64,000 bases of DNA from Pyropia yezoensis (Eukaryota > Rhodophyta > Bangiophyceae > Bangiales > Bangiaceae): NCBI GenBank assembly GCA_009829735.1, contig CM020618.1, positions 13,374,568-13,438,567 on the forward strand. Reading direction: 5' to 3'. The position numbers were made by a program, and so were the translations under genes. The notes below the pieces were generated by a model. The model saw only the letters and a list, made by a program, of their open reading frames with translations. It searched no databases and was not told where the DNA came from. Positions 32,899-42,700 of the stretch are shown here, piece by piece (the stretch's first letter is position 1; each line of letters starts with the position of its first letter).

Positions 32899-34080
32899 CT
32901 AGTTAAATCAAAAGAGCTCGAGACGGCAGTCCCGTGGGTGTGTCTAACTCCATTTTTTTCAAAAGCGAAAGATCAGAGGTGTTCTATCGTCGAACGCCAC
33001 ATATGTTGGTAACTGTCTCTGGATTTAAGTATAATGAGCTGGATGACTCCAATTACTATTGCAAGAAATGTGACCAATCAATTGCCGGGTCGATACATAC
33101 ATGCGGGGGGTGACGATGAAATGTTTCTTTTTTTGAGCGCGTGCCAGAGACGAGATAGTCCGTTTCGAAACTATGCGTTGTGAAAAAAGCCTGGTACCAG
33201 ATCTGACTAGCTGCTGTCAGTGCTGAGAAACGCTTTTTGTCGGCCCCGTCCTTGACGCGTCTCTGAACCTCGGGCTTGGTGCACTAGGTAATACTGAGTG
33301 CCCAACTTTGGCCGATCGGGACAGGAATAAGAACAAGTATCTTCGTGAGACTTCCAATGACATCCACAAGCTGCACAACTCATCATGAGTTAATTTCGCT
33401 GGACTAGACTCGGTGTGTCATGAAAGAAAAACGAAGGAGATTGCGCAAGAGAACAACATAGTTCTGATCAACAAGCATTGGGCTCAAGACGCACTGTCAC
33501 CGCAACCAATCGGATGCTTACTGGGATCTGAGCGTCACAGCACGCTATTGGTTATTTGTCAGCTACTGCCACGTGATTGGCTTGTGCTCTTGTTCAAGCC
33601 CTTGTGTCCGTGTTCGGACGAGCAAACAATCAGCACTTTGCGACACAGATGTGGGCACAAGTCCCACACACGGTGCCAAGACAAGGTCTGGGAGAGGTCT
33701 CAGAAAAGAAGGCCTCCTTCGTATCTCAAAAGCGTCTGCACACTACTACTGTTCTGTTGAGTACGCCAAGTGTCAAGAACAGCGCGTACGAGGGATTGCT
33801 CGTTGGATCCACTGCACAAAAATAATAGTAAAGCTCTGTAGTTTGCTCTCGATATCTACGGTTGTCACGAGGAGAACGTACACGTTCATTAATAAATCTG
33901 TGGATTAATCTATGTGTAACTATAGATTAATCTATAGATTAATCAATCCGGGCTCTGCACGTTCAGAACATTCTGAAAACCTGTCCTGTATTCAGACCAT
34001 GTGGATACATTCGTGTTACGTGCTGCAAACGCAATTGTATGGACAAAGACGAGCTGGTTTATTACCACGCCGGGGGCCGG

Positions 34081-34446
34081 CTACGCAGGGAACTCGAGTT
34101 CCTCAGACGCATGCAGACCACGCCCACCCTCGCTCACACTCTGCTTTGCACCACCGCTGTCTCCGTCCCCTGAAGCAACCGTTCCAAAGAAGTCGGAGTC
34201 TTCCTCACTGGTGTGGACCCCACCCAGGAGCTTGAGGTTTTTGTGCACAAGTGTTAGCTTGGCCACCTTTTCGTGAGTCAGTTTGGTGCGGATAGGAGAG
34301 TGACTAGTCTTTCGCGTCGAGAAGGACCTCTCAACAGAACAGAAAGTGGGCTCCAGTTCCGCCAGCGTCTTCAATATCTTGCGAAAGACCGGCGTAGGGC
34401 CCCCAAAAGCATACCACCAGCCCCACAGGTCCCGTAGCGAGGCCAA
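34081..34446 (-). pseudogene. hAT transposase C-terminal remnant
   Basis: The 121-codon frame carries the hAT dimerisation signature, PTFCSVERSFSTRKTSHSPIR followed by KLTHEKVAKLTLVHKNL, where SERxFS and RxxLxxExVxxLxxxxxN are the family hallmarks. The catalytic DDE part and zinc finger that should precede it are not visible to the right, so this is a truncated remnant. Its borders are unclear. Neighbouring AT-rich attaatctat motifs belong to the R2 family and may be unrelated. Confidence 0.7.
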
Positions 34447-34721
34447 ACTAGCGCGTACGTCGACGACAGAGCCATGTTTGGAGTCGGGCTCTGATGGCTC
34501 TTGGATTGACTGACAATATAGATGTTTACTATGTATGTTCTACAAAACACAACAAAACAAAAAACCTGAAAAACGTCCTGAATTAATCTATAAGTGAAAA
34601 GACCGTAAACAAAGTACGTCACGTTTTCTCAGCCATGGCCCGATCGAGTGGTCCAGCTCATGGATGGCAACACTAAAATCGATGCATTAAATAATAAATA
34701 ATTAATCATAGTTTAATGTTT

Positions 34722-35336
34722 GATTAATCAGATATCGCTTTTCCGTTTCTTATTGTTTTTTTTTACAAAATACTGGGTAAGCCCCCCCCCCCCCCCCCCC
34801 CCCCGACCCCCCACTTCTCCCCACGTCCCCATGTCCTGTTCGTTATCTCATTATTTGCCCCAGCGACGCCACGGAGGAGCCACAGCAGGACTGGCACTGC
34901 GCGGTGGTCAGTCGCTCACGAGGACGCTGCTACTTGTGCCACCATTACTGTCGCTGACACCGCAGACTTGCTCGCCGCCGCCCTGGCCGCCGACACTCCC
35001 ACTCTGATGGTGGCACGCGCCAAGTACGGAGGGGAGTCGGTGCGACGCTGAAGAACACTCGTGCCGAGACTGCTACGGCCACTGTCGCTGTCGGCTCTGC
35101 CGCCACTCTGATGGTCGCAGTCGACCCGTCGCCGCCTTCAGCACCGTCCTGGGCGGCAAGAAGGTCAGCAACGAGCGTGCGAGGAGCGAGAAGGTGTAAA
35201 GCGCAATTTCTGGGCGATGACGTGAGGGGCGCGCCCCACGGTGTCGCGGCAGTGAGGGACAGGCCAAGTCCAGCAAAAAACAATAGACTGATCAAAAATG
35301 GAGCTTTATTAGAGTAATCTATCGATTAATCTATCT
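34722..35336 (+). mobile_element. Small element R2, copy B
   Basis: Inverted homologue of 24295-24901. Its right end at 35327-35336 matches copy A's left end; the left end is less well preserved. The Cys-rich frame runs on the plus strand from about 35040 (CDAEEHSCRDCYG, FSTVLGGKKVSN) and stops soon after. The preceding block VADTADLLAAALAADTPTL is also shared with copy A. A 25-base C tract (about 34781-34804) lies near the left border. Confidence 0.6.
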
Positions 35337-36461
35337 GGGACGTAAAAAATCCCCTTTTTTCACCCATGGTCCAGCTATCCAGCTAACCCAGAAAAAAAAA
35401 AGTGCCAAAAAAGCGAATTCTTTGGTCACCCGCAACCTACCAATACGTGCCACGAATATCCGCCGGGAGTCATTGAGGAACCGCGGAGAGGGAGCCGCTG
35501 TCACGCCCTGGTGCTGCTGCTGACTGTGGGGACAGTCGGCGGCGATGTGTGCGGGGGTCTTGTCGTGGCGGCCGCCAGCTTTGGCCGCAGCCGCAGTCGG
35601 GCGTTTTGGGGGTGGTCGACGGCGGCGGAATGGTCGGGGAGGGGGGATGGAGGCGGTAGCGGTCGGGATTTGGCCGCCGTGGCTCTTCTGCCGGGCGCAG
35701 GGATGTTTACAGTCGACGACGGAATGGGTGGCGGCCGGCTCGGGCAAGGTGGCCGTCTTTTTGTCGCGGCCGCTGCTGTCTGGGTGCGGCCGCCGGCGGC
35801 GGCACGGGCGGTGCTGTCGGCCTGTTGGCTGTGGGGGTGGCCGGCGGTGACGTGTTGGTTGCCGGCGGCATGTTTGGTGACGAGCCGCCGGTGGCGGCAA
35901 GGGCGGAGGAGTGGAGTGGAGGCCGTAGTTTGATTTTGTTGTGGCCTCTTAACTGGTGTGGCGCCCTCCCTTTTCCGCGCTGCCTCACTGTGGCAGTTCA
36001 CGCTTTTCTTCCGCCGGCGCTGCGCACCCCCTCTTCCGTCGGCGCTTCCCACCCCTCTCCGTGTCGCTCGTCTGCCAGGAGCAGCAGCAGAGGGAAGAAC
36101 AGGCGGGGAAGTGGTGAGAGCAAAGTGCTCCGTGCAAGGAAGGGTCAGGAGTGGGTGTATGAAGAGAACTTCCATATGCTTGACCCACCGTCCGCCCCAC
36201 GGCTAGCCCCCGAGGCGGGCTGTCATACGCTCTCTGACGGTAGTGACCGTCCGTCCCGGCATTCGCCGCCCGCACACAAATAAGACCCATCTCGCGAGCG
36301 TCCCCCCCCGTACAAGCGCCTCTCCGCGTACATCTCGTATGGTGTTTACCGGACGCCGGCTGCCGCCACGGCAGCTACATGCCCATTCATGGTCAACCTC
36401 CAAGGCAGCCCGCCGCCCATCCAGCATCCTGCCCGCCCGCACGGTGTCCAGCAACTCGACC
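35337..36461. other. GC-rising spacer, no recognised gene
   Basis: Composition climbs back to host level from about 35500. Long frames exist on the minus strand (35501-36175), but they encode only Pro/Arg/His/Ala-rich sequence without a domain, so I do not call a gene. Confidence 0.4.
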
Positions 36462-38843
36462 TTAGACGTGAGGCAACCGCCACTCGACATTCAGGCTGTG
36501 GCAGTCATAAAACTCATGCAGAATCATCTGCCCCTCCAGCCGTGGCCACCGCGGCCACAGCGCACACTTGCCAAAGAGCCCCCTTATGCCCTGCAAGTCC
36601 AGAAGCTCCACGAGGCGCCCTGAAAAAGTCAGCCGGTCCAGTCGCACTGCCCGCAGAGCTGGGCAGCGACTGGCCAGCCCCGCCACGACCTGCGTGCTGA
36701 GAGACGCAGACTTGAGCGGATAGCAGTCCCCCTCGACTGCTAGTGCCAAAAGAGAGGGGGAGGTCACCGCCTGGGTCACCGCTTGAAGCATGGGCAAGGG
36801 CCCTCGGAGGTGCGCACGCCGCAGGCCAGACGGACCCAGCGGCCACACCCCACAGTAGTCCGGGTGAGCCAAGTTGAGGAGGCACCTCACAGGCCTTGAC
36901 TCGCCAGAAGGGAGAGGTCGCACCTCCACAGCCAGCCGCAACTCAACCAGGGCGGGAAAGAGAACCGGAAAGCTGCAGAGGCGGTCGAGCAGCGGCCCCA
37001 GGTCGTCACCAGCAAAATCGGTCAGACCGAGCACCAGGTGCGACAGCTGGCCAAAAGACGACGGAGGAAACGTCGTCGTCTCCCATTGCCGACCCCACGT
37101 GCTGCTGACCCGCAACGACCGCAAAGTGGCTGCGTGGGTGATGAGGAAGTCCACCACACTAGGAGCAGAGAAGCCCGGACTGCTAAAGTCCTGGCCCGTC
37201 AGCTCAAAAGACGTCAACCGCCCAGCTGTTGTTGCCAGCGACGAGCCAAGCAGCAATGCGGCTGGCCTGCTGCTGTCGGATACTTTCCAGTCCAAGCCGC
37301 TTTTCGATTTCCACGTCACTGACGTGGCGAGCCGAATGCCCGTCAGAGCAGGAGCGGCACGCACTATCACTGCCACATCTGGTGGATTCGTCACCAAAAG
37401 GCTAAGTCGCCGCAGTGCTGGGAATAATACCGACTGTGGACTGGCCGTTGACGGTCGAAGAGCGTCTCGGAAGAAGGTGGCCTTCAGTGGCAGCATGAGC
37501 GACAGCTCCACCAGCGTCGGCGCGTGTACTCGCAGCGACTGTGACAGGCAGAGACCCCCCCCGTCATCCTCCAGCCCCTCCAGCACTAGGCGCTTGAGAA
37601 AAGGTGCAGAGGCGCCTTGATGCAGGGATGCCAGCAGTCCTGACGGAAAGAGCTGGCCCCGATAGGCCAGGCCGCTCAGGGTCAGTCGTCGAAGTGCCTC
37701 GGGTAGAAGAGACTCGTCCCGGATCGCCTTCGCTGTCCTGCATTCGGACGACGCAGCAGTCAGCCGCTCAGGAAAACAGTCAGCCCCGCTGCACCCGAGT
37801 GTGCTGCTAACCACAACCAGCCGCAAAAGAGGGAAGACTCGCAGAGACCGGGCGGCCGTCAGAGAGGACGCACCTGGCCCAAGGATGAGACCCCGAACGG
37901 CAGACAACCCCAGCCGATAGAGCGTCCGGCAGGTAGTCAGCACCGGCAACAGCTTCTGCCACGAGCGCAACGTGAGAACCCCCGATGGGGTGTGCGGCAG
38001 TGTCCGATAACCTGACACGCCATCGGGGCACGTCATCGTCCCAAGGGTGGTCAGCCAATAGGTACAACCCCGCTCGCCAGCTTGGCCATTGCTTGGCTCG
38101 CGGACGTCCCCCAGGAAGGCAGGCACCGGCTCGTCGAGGGCGTCCGGCGATGGAAGCGCTTCAACACCCCGCTCGGAGTCAGCTACTCGCAAGAGGATGT
38201 CCTCCAGCAGGGGAGACGGCAGATCCAGTAAGCCCACCGGCCGGGAACGCTTGCGGGCAAGGGGCGGGGGATCGCCGAGCATGGGGCCACGGCGATCATA
38301 GAAAGCACGGCCATGGCCGGGACCGACACGTCTGTGACCGCCGCGACCAAAAGGACGGCCGGGAACGCCGCCGCGGCCGGGAACGCCACCGCTGGGACCT
38401 TCACGGCCGGGGCCGCCGCGGCCCGGACCGCCACCGCGGCCGGGACCGTGGCCGCGGCCGGGACCACCACCGCTGGGACCACCACGGCCGGGGCCGCCAC
38501 GGCAGGACCAGCCATGGCCGAGACAGTCGCAATCAGGACAACGGGCGGGGCCGCCATAAGCAGGACCGTCATAAGCAGGACCGTCATATGCAGGACCGTC
38601 ATACGCGGGACCATCATAAGCGGGACCGCCATGAGCGGGACCGCCATGAGCGGGACTGCCATAAGCGGGACCGTCATAAGCGGGACCGCTATAAGCGGGA
38701 CCGCCGTAAGCGGGATGGCCGTAAGAGGGACCGCCATAAGCAGGACCACCATAAGAGGGACCGCCACGATCCGAACCTTCACTACGTCCGTCAGGCCACA
38801 GAAGGTCTTCAGGGCCACGATCGTCGTAATGACGGGGATCCAT
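36462..38843 (-). CDS. F-box/LRR-like protein with PAYDG repeat N-terminus
   Basis: The chosen ATG (MDPRHYDDRG) gives 793 residues; an upstream in-frame ATG at 39089 would add 82. The N-terminal 190 residues are repetitive: first pentapeptides of the PAYDG/PAYGG type, then a short CPDCDC motif and Gly/Arg/Pro (GRGGPG) repeats. At about residues 200-245 the segment VGLLDLPSPLLEDILLRVAD resembles an F-box, with further box-like sequence at WQKLLPVLTTCRTL. The remaining 500 residues contain recurrent leucine-rich segments (LRRLTLSGL, LKRLVLEGLE, LRRLSLLV, LRSLRVSS, LSHLVLGL, LRAVRLDRL), as in F-box/LRR substrate receptors of SCF ubiquitin ligases. Function is inferred from this layout; the F-box match is weak. 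One exon, frame unbroken. Its codon use is less GC-extreme than that of other genes here. Confidence 0.65.
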   Translation of the reverse strand: MDPRHYDDRGPEDLLWPDGRSEGSDRGGPSYGGPAYGGPSYGHPAYGGPAYSGPAYDGPAYGSPAHGGPAHGGPAYDGPAYDGPAYDGPAYDGPAYGGPARCPDCDCLGHGWSCRGGPGRGGPSGGGPGRGHGPGRGGGPGRGGPGREGPSGGVPGRGGVPGRPFGRGGHRRVGPGHGRAFYDRRGPMLGDPPPLARKRSRPVGLLDLPSPLLEDILLRVADSERGVEALPSPDALDEPVPAFLGDVREPSNGQAGERGCTYWLTTLGTMTCPDGVSGYRTLPHTPSGVLTLRSWQKLLPVLTTCRTLYRLGLSAVRGLILGPGASSLTAARSLRVFPLLRLVVVSSTLGCSGADCFPERLTAASSECRTAKAIRDESLLPEALRRLTLSGLAYRGQLFPSGLLASLHQGASAPFLKRLVLEGLEDDGGGLCLSQSLRVHAPTLVELSLMLPLKATFFRDALRPSTASPQSVLFPALRRLSLLVTNPPDVAVIVRAAPALTGIRLATSVTWKSKSGLDWKVSDSSRPAALLLGSSLATTAGRLTSFELTGQDFSSPGFSAPSVVDFLITHAATLRSLRVSSTWGRQWETTTFPPSSFGQLSHLVLGLTDFAGDDLGPLLDRLCSFPVLFPALVELRLAVEVRPLPSGESRPVRCLLNLAHPDYCGVWPLGPSGLRRAHLRGPLPMLQAVTQAVTSPSLLALAVEGDCYPLKSASLSTQVVAGLASRCPALRAVRLDRLTFSGRLVELLDLQGIRGLFGKCALWPRWPRLEGQMILHEFYDCHSLNVEWRLPHV
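38555..38775 (-). repeat. 15-bp coding tandem repeat
   Basis: About fourteen imperfect units of 15 bp (plus-strand form close to ataagcgggaccgtc), encoding the PAYDG/PAYGG pentapeptide array of the F-box-like protein. Unit number is likely to vary between strains. Confidence 0.85.
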
Positions 38844-39775
38844 GCCGGGGAGGTGGATGGGAGCAAGCACCACCCAGCTGGTGTACAAGGAAGAGGTACA
38901 CCCGCGGTCCAACGCCGCGAGGGTGATGGTGGGGACGCACGCCACGTGGGTGGGGTTGCAGACGACAACAGCGCTGCCAAGCGGGTTGTGCCGCGCTGGG
39001 CGGGCAAGGGCAAAACGCGTCGAGCCCGCGCCGCCCAGAGCTCCGGATGCCGCCCGGATCCAAGAGGCCCTTGGCCCAAATCGCGTCACACCGCTTCAGT
39101 GACTGGGATAATCTTGGAATTGCTTGCCGCTTCCGGCGGGACCCCAGTCCTCGGACGGTTGGCCAGCGGCGCGCCCAGCCTGCAGGTGGGGCGGGGCGGC
39201 TGGGCGCCCCGCTATGCTACCTGCGCGGAGTGGCGGCCGCACGCGCTGGTGTGGCGTCAGCACCCCACGCGTTGAAGGTCAACCGCGGGGCGGGCAGAGC
39301 ACGCGGCGGCGGCCGCTCCCCACCGCCCCCCCCCCCCGACAGCTGGCGCAACGCCCACGGGTGGTAGTCAACCGCGGCCTCGAGGGCTCCCAAGCGCCGG
39401 CGCGGGGATGAGCAGGGTCGCCCCGAGCCGCCGCCACACCCCCCGCGCGGGGGGAGGCCAGGCCAGGCTGAATCCGCCCAGCGACGCGAGGCACCCCTGA
39501 CAGCGCCTGTCCACCGTGGACGGCCCCACCGCATGGGTGCGACGACCGCTGCCTGTTTTGGGAGGGCCACCGCTAGGCTGGTGCACGACCGAGGGGGGGC
39601 GGACCGCGGGCCCCACCGCCGGCTGGGCCCGTCTGCAGCCCACGAGCGGGGTGACCCAAAAAGGTACAAAAGATGAGAACACCACACCCAGGGGACGCGG
39701 TCCAGACCAGTGGCAACCCAATAGCTTCCGGCACGGCACGGGCGGAACGCGGGAGCGATGTCTGCCACCGATAGG
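38844..39775. other. Spacer between the F-box-like gene and the kinase gene
   Basis: Contains the 5' flank of the F-box-like gene and the 3' flank of the kinase gene (both on the minus strand). Frames are open on both strands but show no domain. Nothing else is recognised. Confidence 0.45.
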
Positions 39776-42700
39776 TCACACAGCTGGGGCATTTGCCCCC
39801 AGCTCCCCACACCCCTCCTTCCCGTCTCCCCCAACCCGTTCCCCCCCCCCCCCCCCCCCAATCCGTGGTCTCCCGCCCTCTTCACACCCTACTCGAAGAC
39901 CGCGCCGCCCCCCCCCCCCCCCCCCCCCCCCCGCAGCCGCCGCCCCACCCGCCACCGTCCGCCGCCAGCGGGCGGCCAGGTTGCTGGCGCTCCCCGCCGC
40001 CCCGCCCCCCGCGCGCCCCCCAAACGAGGCGGCCTCGTCGAGGAAGGGGCCACCGCCGCCGCCGCTGCCACCGCCGACCGTGCCGGCCGCGCCCCCTGCC
40101 GACGCGACGCGTGGGAAGTGGCGGCGGTCCCCCGCGGGTCGTGGCCGCCGGCCGCGGCTGCCCAGCCACGCAGAGGACGCCCAGCTGGACGCGCCGGCGG
40201 CACCGCTGCCGCCTGCGCCGCCGCCACCACCCCCACCACCGCCGCCGGCGCTGTCGCCAAAACCGCCTGTGCTGGCCGCCGCTAGTCGGGGAGACCCCGC
40301 CGGCGCGGGAGACGCAGCCGCCGTCGCTGTCGCGGGCGTCTTTGTCGACGACTGAGGAGCGGTGGCTGTTGCGGCGGGGGCGGTGGCGGTGGCCGCCGCC
40401 GCCGCCCGCCCCCCGGACCAGTCCCCAAACAGCCATCGTGCGGCGTTGCCAACGCCGCCGCTGGTCACCCGCCCCAGCATCCCGCCGCCAGACCGCCGCG
40501 GCGGGGCCGCCCGCGGTGTCCTCCCCGCCGGCCGCCGTGGCGACTGTGCCGCCAAAGGGGCGCCCGCCCCGGCTGCCGCTCCCGCAGCCGCTGCCGCCGA
40601 GCGCGCCGACGCTGCTGCCGTCGACGCAGAGGAGGTTAGGACGGATGCCGAGGCGGACTCTGACGCCATGGTATGCGCGCTGACCACGCCGGCCCGGCGG
40701 AACGGTACGTACACCGCGCGGGAGGCGGCGGTCGCCGCCGCCGCAGGCCGCCTTCGGTCGCGGGCGGCGGCAGCGTCGTCCGCCGCAGCGTCGGCAGGGG
40801 CGGTGGTGCGCGGGTCGGGGGCGGCAGCCGCAGCAGCTGCCGACGGTGCCGCGTCGGGCACCGCCAGAGCCGAACCGTCCGCGGCGGACGCGGCCAAGGT
40901 CGCGGTAACGTCGGCCCCCTTGGTGGCGACACGCCCGGCAGGGGCCCCGCCGCCGCCCCCTGTGGGCGCCCCGCAGTCCTCCTCGTCGATCGCAATGGCG
41001 GGCCGAGAAGGTCGCGCCCGCACGGCGGCGGCAGCGGCAGACGCAGCAGCAGCAGTGGTGGGCTCGGCAGCGGCCGTGCTGCGATTGCTACGCACCCGCC
41101 GTAGGGGCCGACCAGCGGCGGGGGCGGCTGTGGCGGTGGCGGGGGTGGGCATGGCGCGGCCGCCTCCCAGAGTTTCCGCCTGCCCCCCCCCCACCACCGG
41201 CCCGCCCCCGACAACCCCCCCATGATGGCTGTGCGCGCGCCGTGCAGCGGCCGCACTCGCGCGGGAGCCCGCCCCCGCCGCTGCGGCTGCGCGGGGACCA
41301 ACGCCGGCCACCAGCAACGGCGGCGACGGCGCGGCCCGGTCCGTGGCGGCCATTCTGCCTGGCGACGCGGGCGGCCGGTGGTCGCTGGCCGCCCGGCGGA
41401 GGGCGCCAACAGCGGCCGCCCCCGCAGCGGGGAGGCCAAGCCCCCGAGGGGCGCGAGGGAGCCGCACGCCGCCGCTGCGCTGCTTGCGGAGCGGTGCGGC
41501 GGCGGCCGCCGCTGGCCCCGCCACCGTCCCCGCCGCCACCCCGGTTCGACCCGACGCGGCGGCTGCCGCGGCGGCCGCCCCTGCCGCAGCCGCCGTTGCG
41601 GCGGCCGCCGCCGAGGCAGAGTGGGGCCCGCCGCCGCCAACCCCTCCGCCGCTGCCGAAGCCGCCGCCGCCACCCACCGCCCCAGCGCCGTGCGTGCCGC
41701 CCCCGCCCCCCCCACCACCGCCCCACCTGTCCCCCCCTGCGGCGGTGGCCCCCCATCCCCCCCCGCCGCGTGTCGATGCCAACGACGAAGACGACGCGTT
41801 GGAAGAGGAGGGCGTGACGGCCGACCCGACCGGCGATGCCGGCCGTGATCGCCTCAAGGGGGGGCCCGGCGGCGGCGGCGGCGGCGGCGGCGGCAGCGGC
41901 GGACCGGGTGGCGGTGCCGCGTCTGCCGCCGCCGCGCGGCCAGGGCCACCGCCTGCCGTAGCACCCACAAAAGGGGCGGTCGGGGGCACCAGAGGGGTGG
42001 ACGTGGGTGCCGCCGCCGCGGCGGCTGTCGCGGCAACAGCGTCAGCAGCGGCGGCCGCCGCCACCGCTACCCCCCGGGATCCTCCCGAGCCGTCTGCTCC
42101 CGCCCAGCCTGGCGACGGCGACGCCCCCCAGCCACCACCCGTCCGGCGGCTGCCGCTCGTAAACGAGTAGCCCGCAACGCTATGCCCCTTGGGAGCGCGG
42201 CTGGCGCCGCCAGCCAGCAGCGCGGCAAGGAGATCCCGCTTGCTGCCGCCGCCGCCACCCCCTCCCCCCCCGGGAGCGCCGGCAGCCACCCCCGCTCCTC
42301 CCTCGCCCCCCCCACCACTGGCGCCGCCGCCAACGGACCCGGGGCCGACGCCCCCGCCAGACCGGCCTGGATCCCCTCCCCCACCGGCGGCGCCCTCCAC
42401 CCCCGCCCCGCCTTCCGCCAGCACCTCGGCCATCTCGCGTTCGGCAGCGGCAGACAGGGGCGGCAGCCGCGGCGGCCGCCCCGCGGCGAGCGCCGCCGCC
42501 ACCTCGGCCGCGGCGGCGCCGCCACTACCACCGCCGCCGCCGCTGCCACCTGCCTCTCGACCCCCCCTTCCGGCCCCCCCTCTCCGCGTCCGCGCGCGCG
42601 ACAGCGTGGCGACAACGTCAACCCCATCCGGGTGGGGCTCCTTGGCCACCACCCCCGCCCAGTCGACCGACGCAAACCATGGGTGCCGCTTGACCGCCTC

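Larger units (their letters stand above)
31071..34080. other. Repeat island continuation, no recognised gene
   Basis: Mixed composition with short frames only. The part up to about 32460 may be the 5' flank or LTR of the Gag-bearing fossil, but no repeat partner was found. Two tandem duplications lie at 32331-32436 and 32799-32898. AT-rich sequence built from attaatctat motifs lies at 33890-33950. Confidence 0.4.

Noticed and set aside
35501-36175. Long Pro/His/Arg-rich frame on the minus strand
   Set aside because: No recognisable domain and matching open frames on the opposite strand indicate a compositional effect.
39547-42170. Very long open frames on the plus strand opposite the kinase gene
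   Set aside because: They are Pro/Arg/Ala-rich mirror images of a GC-rich coding strand, without domains; the minus strand carries clear kinase motifs.
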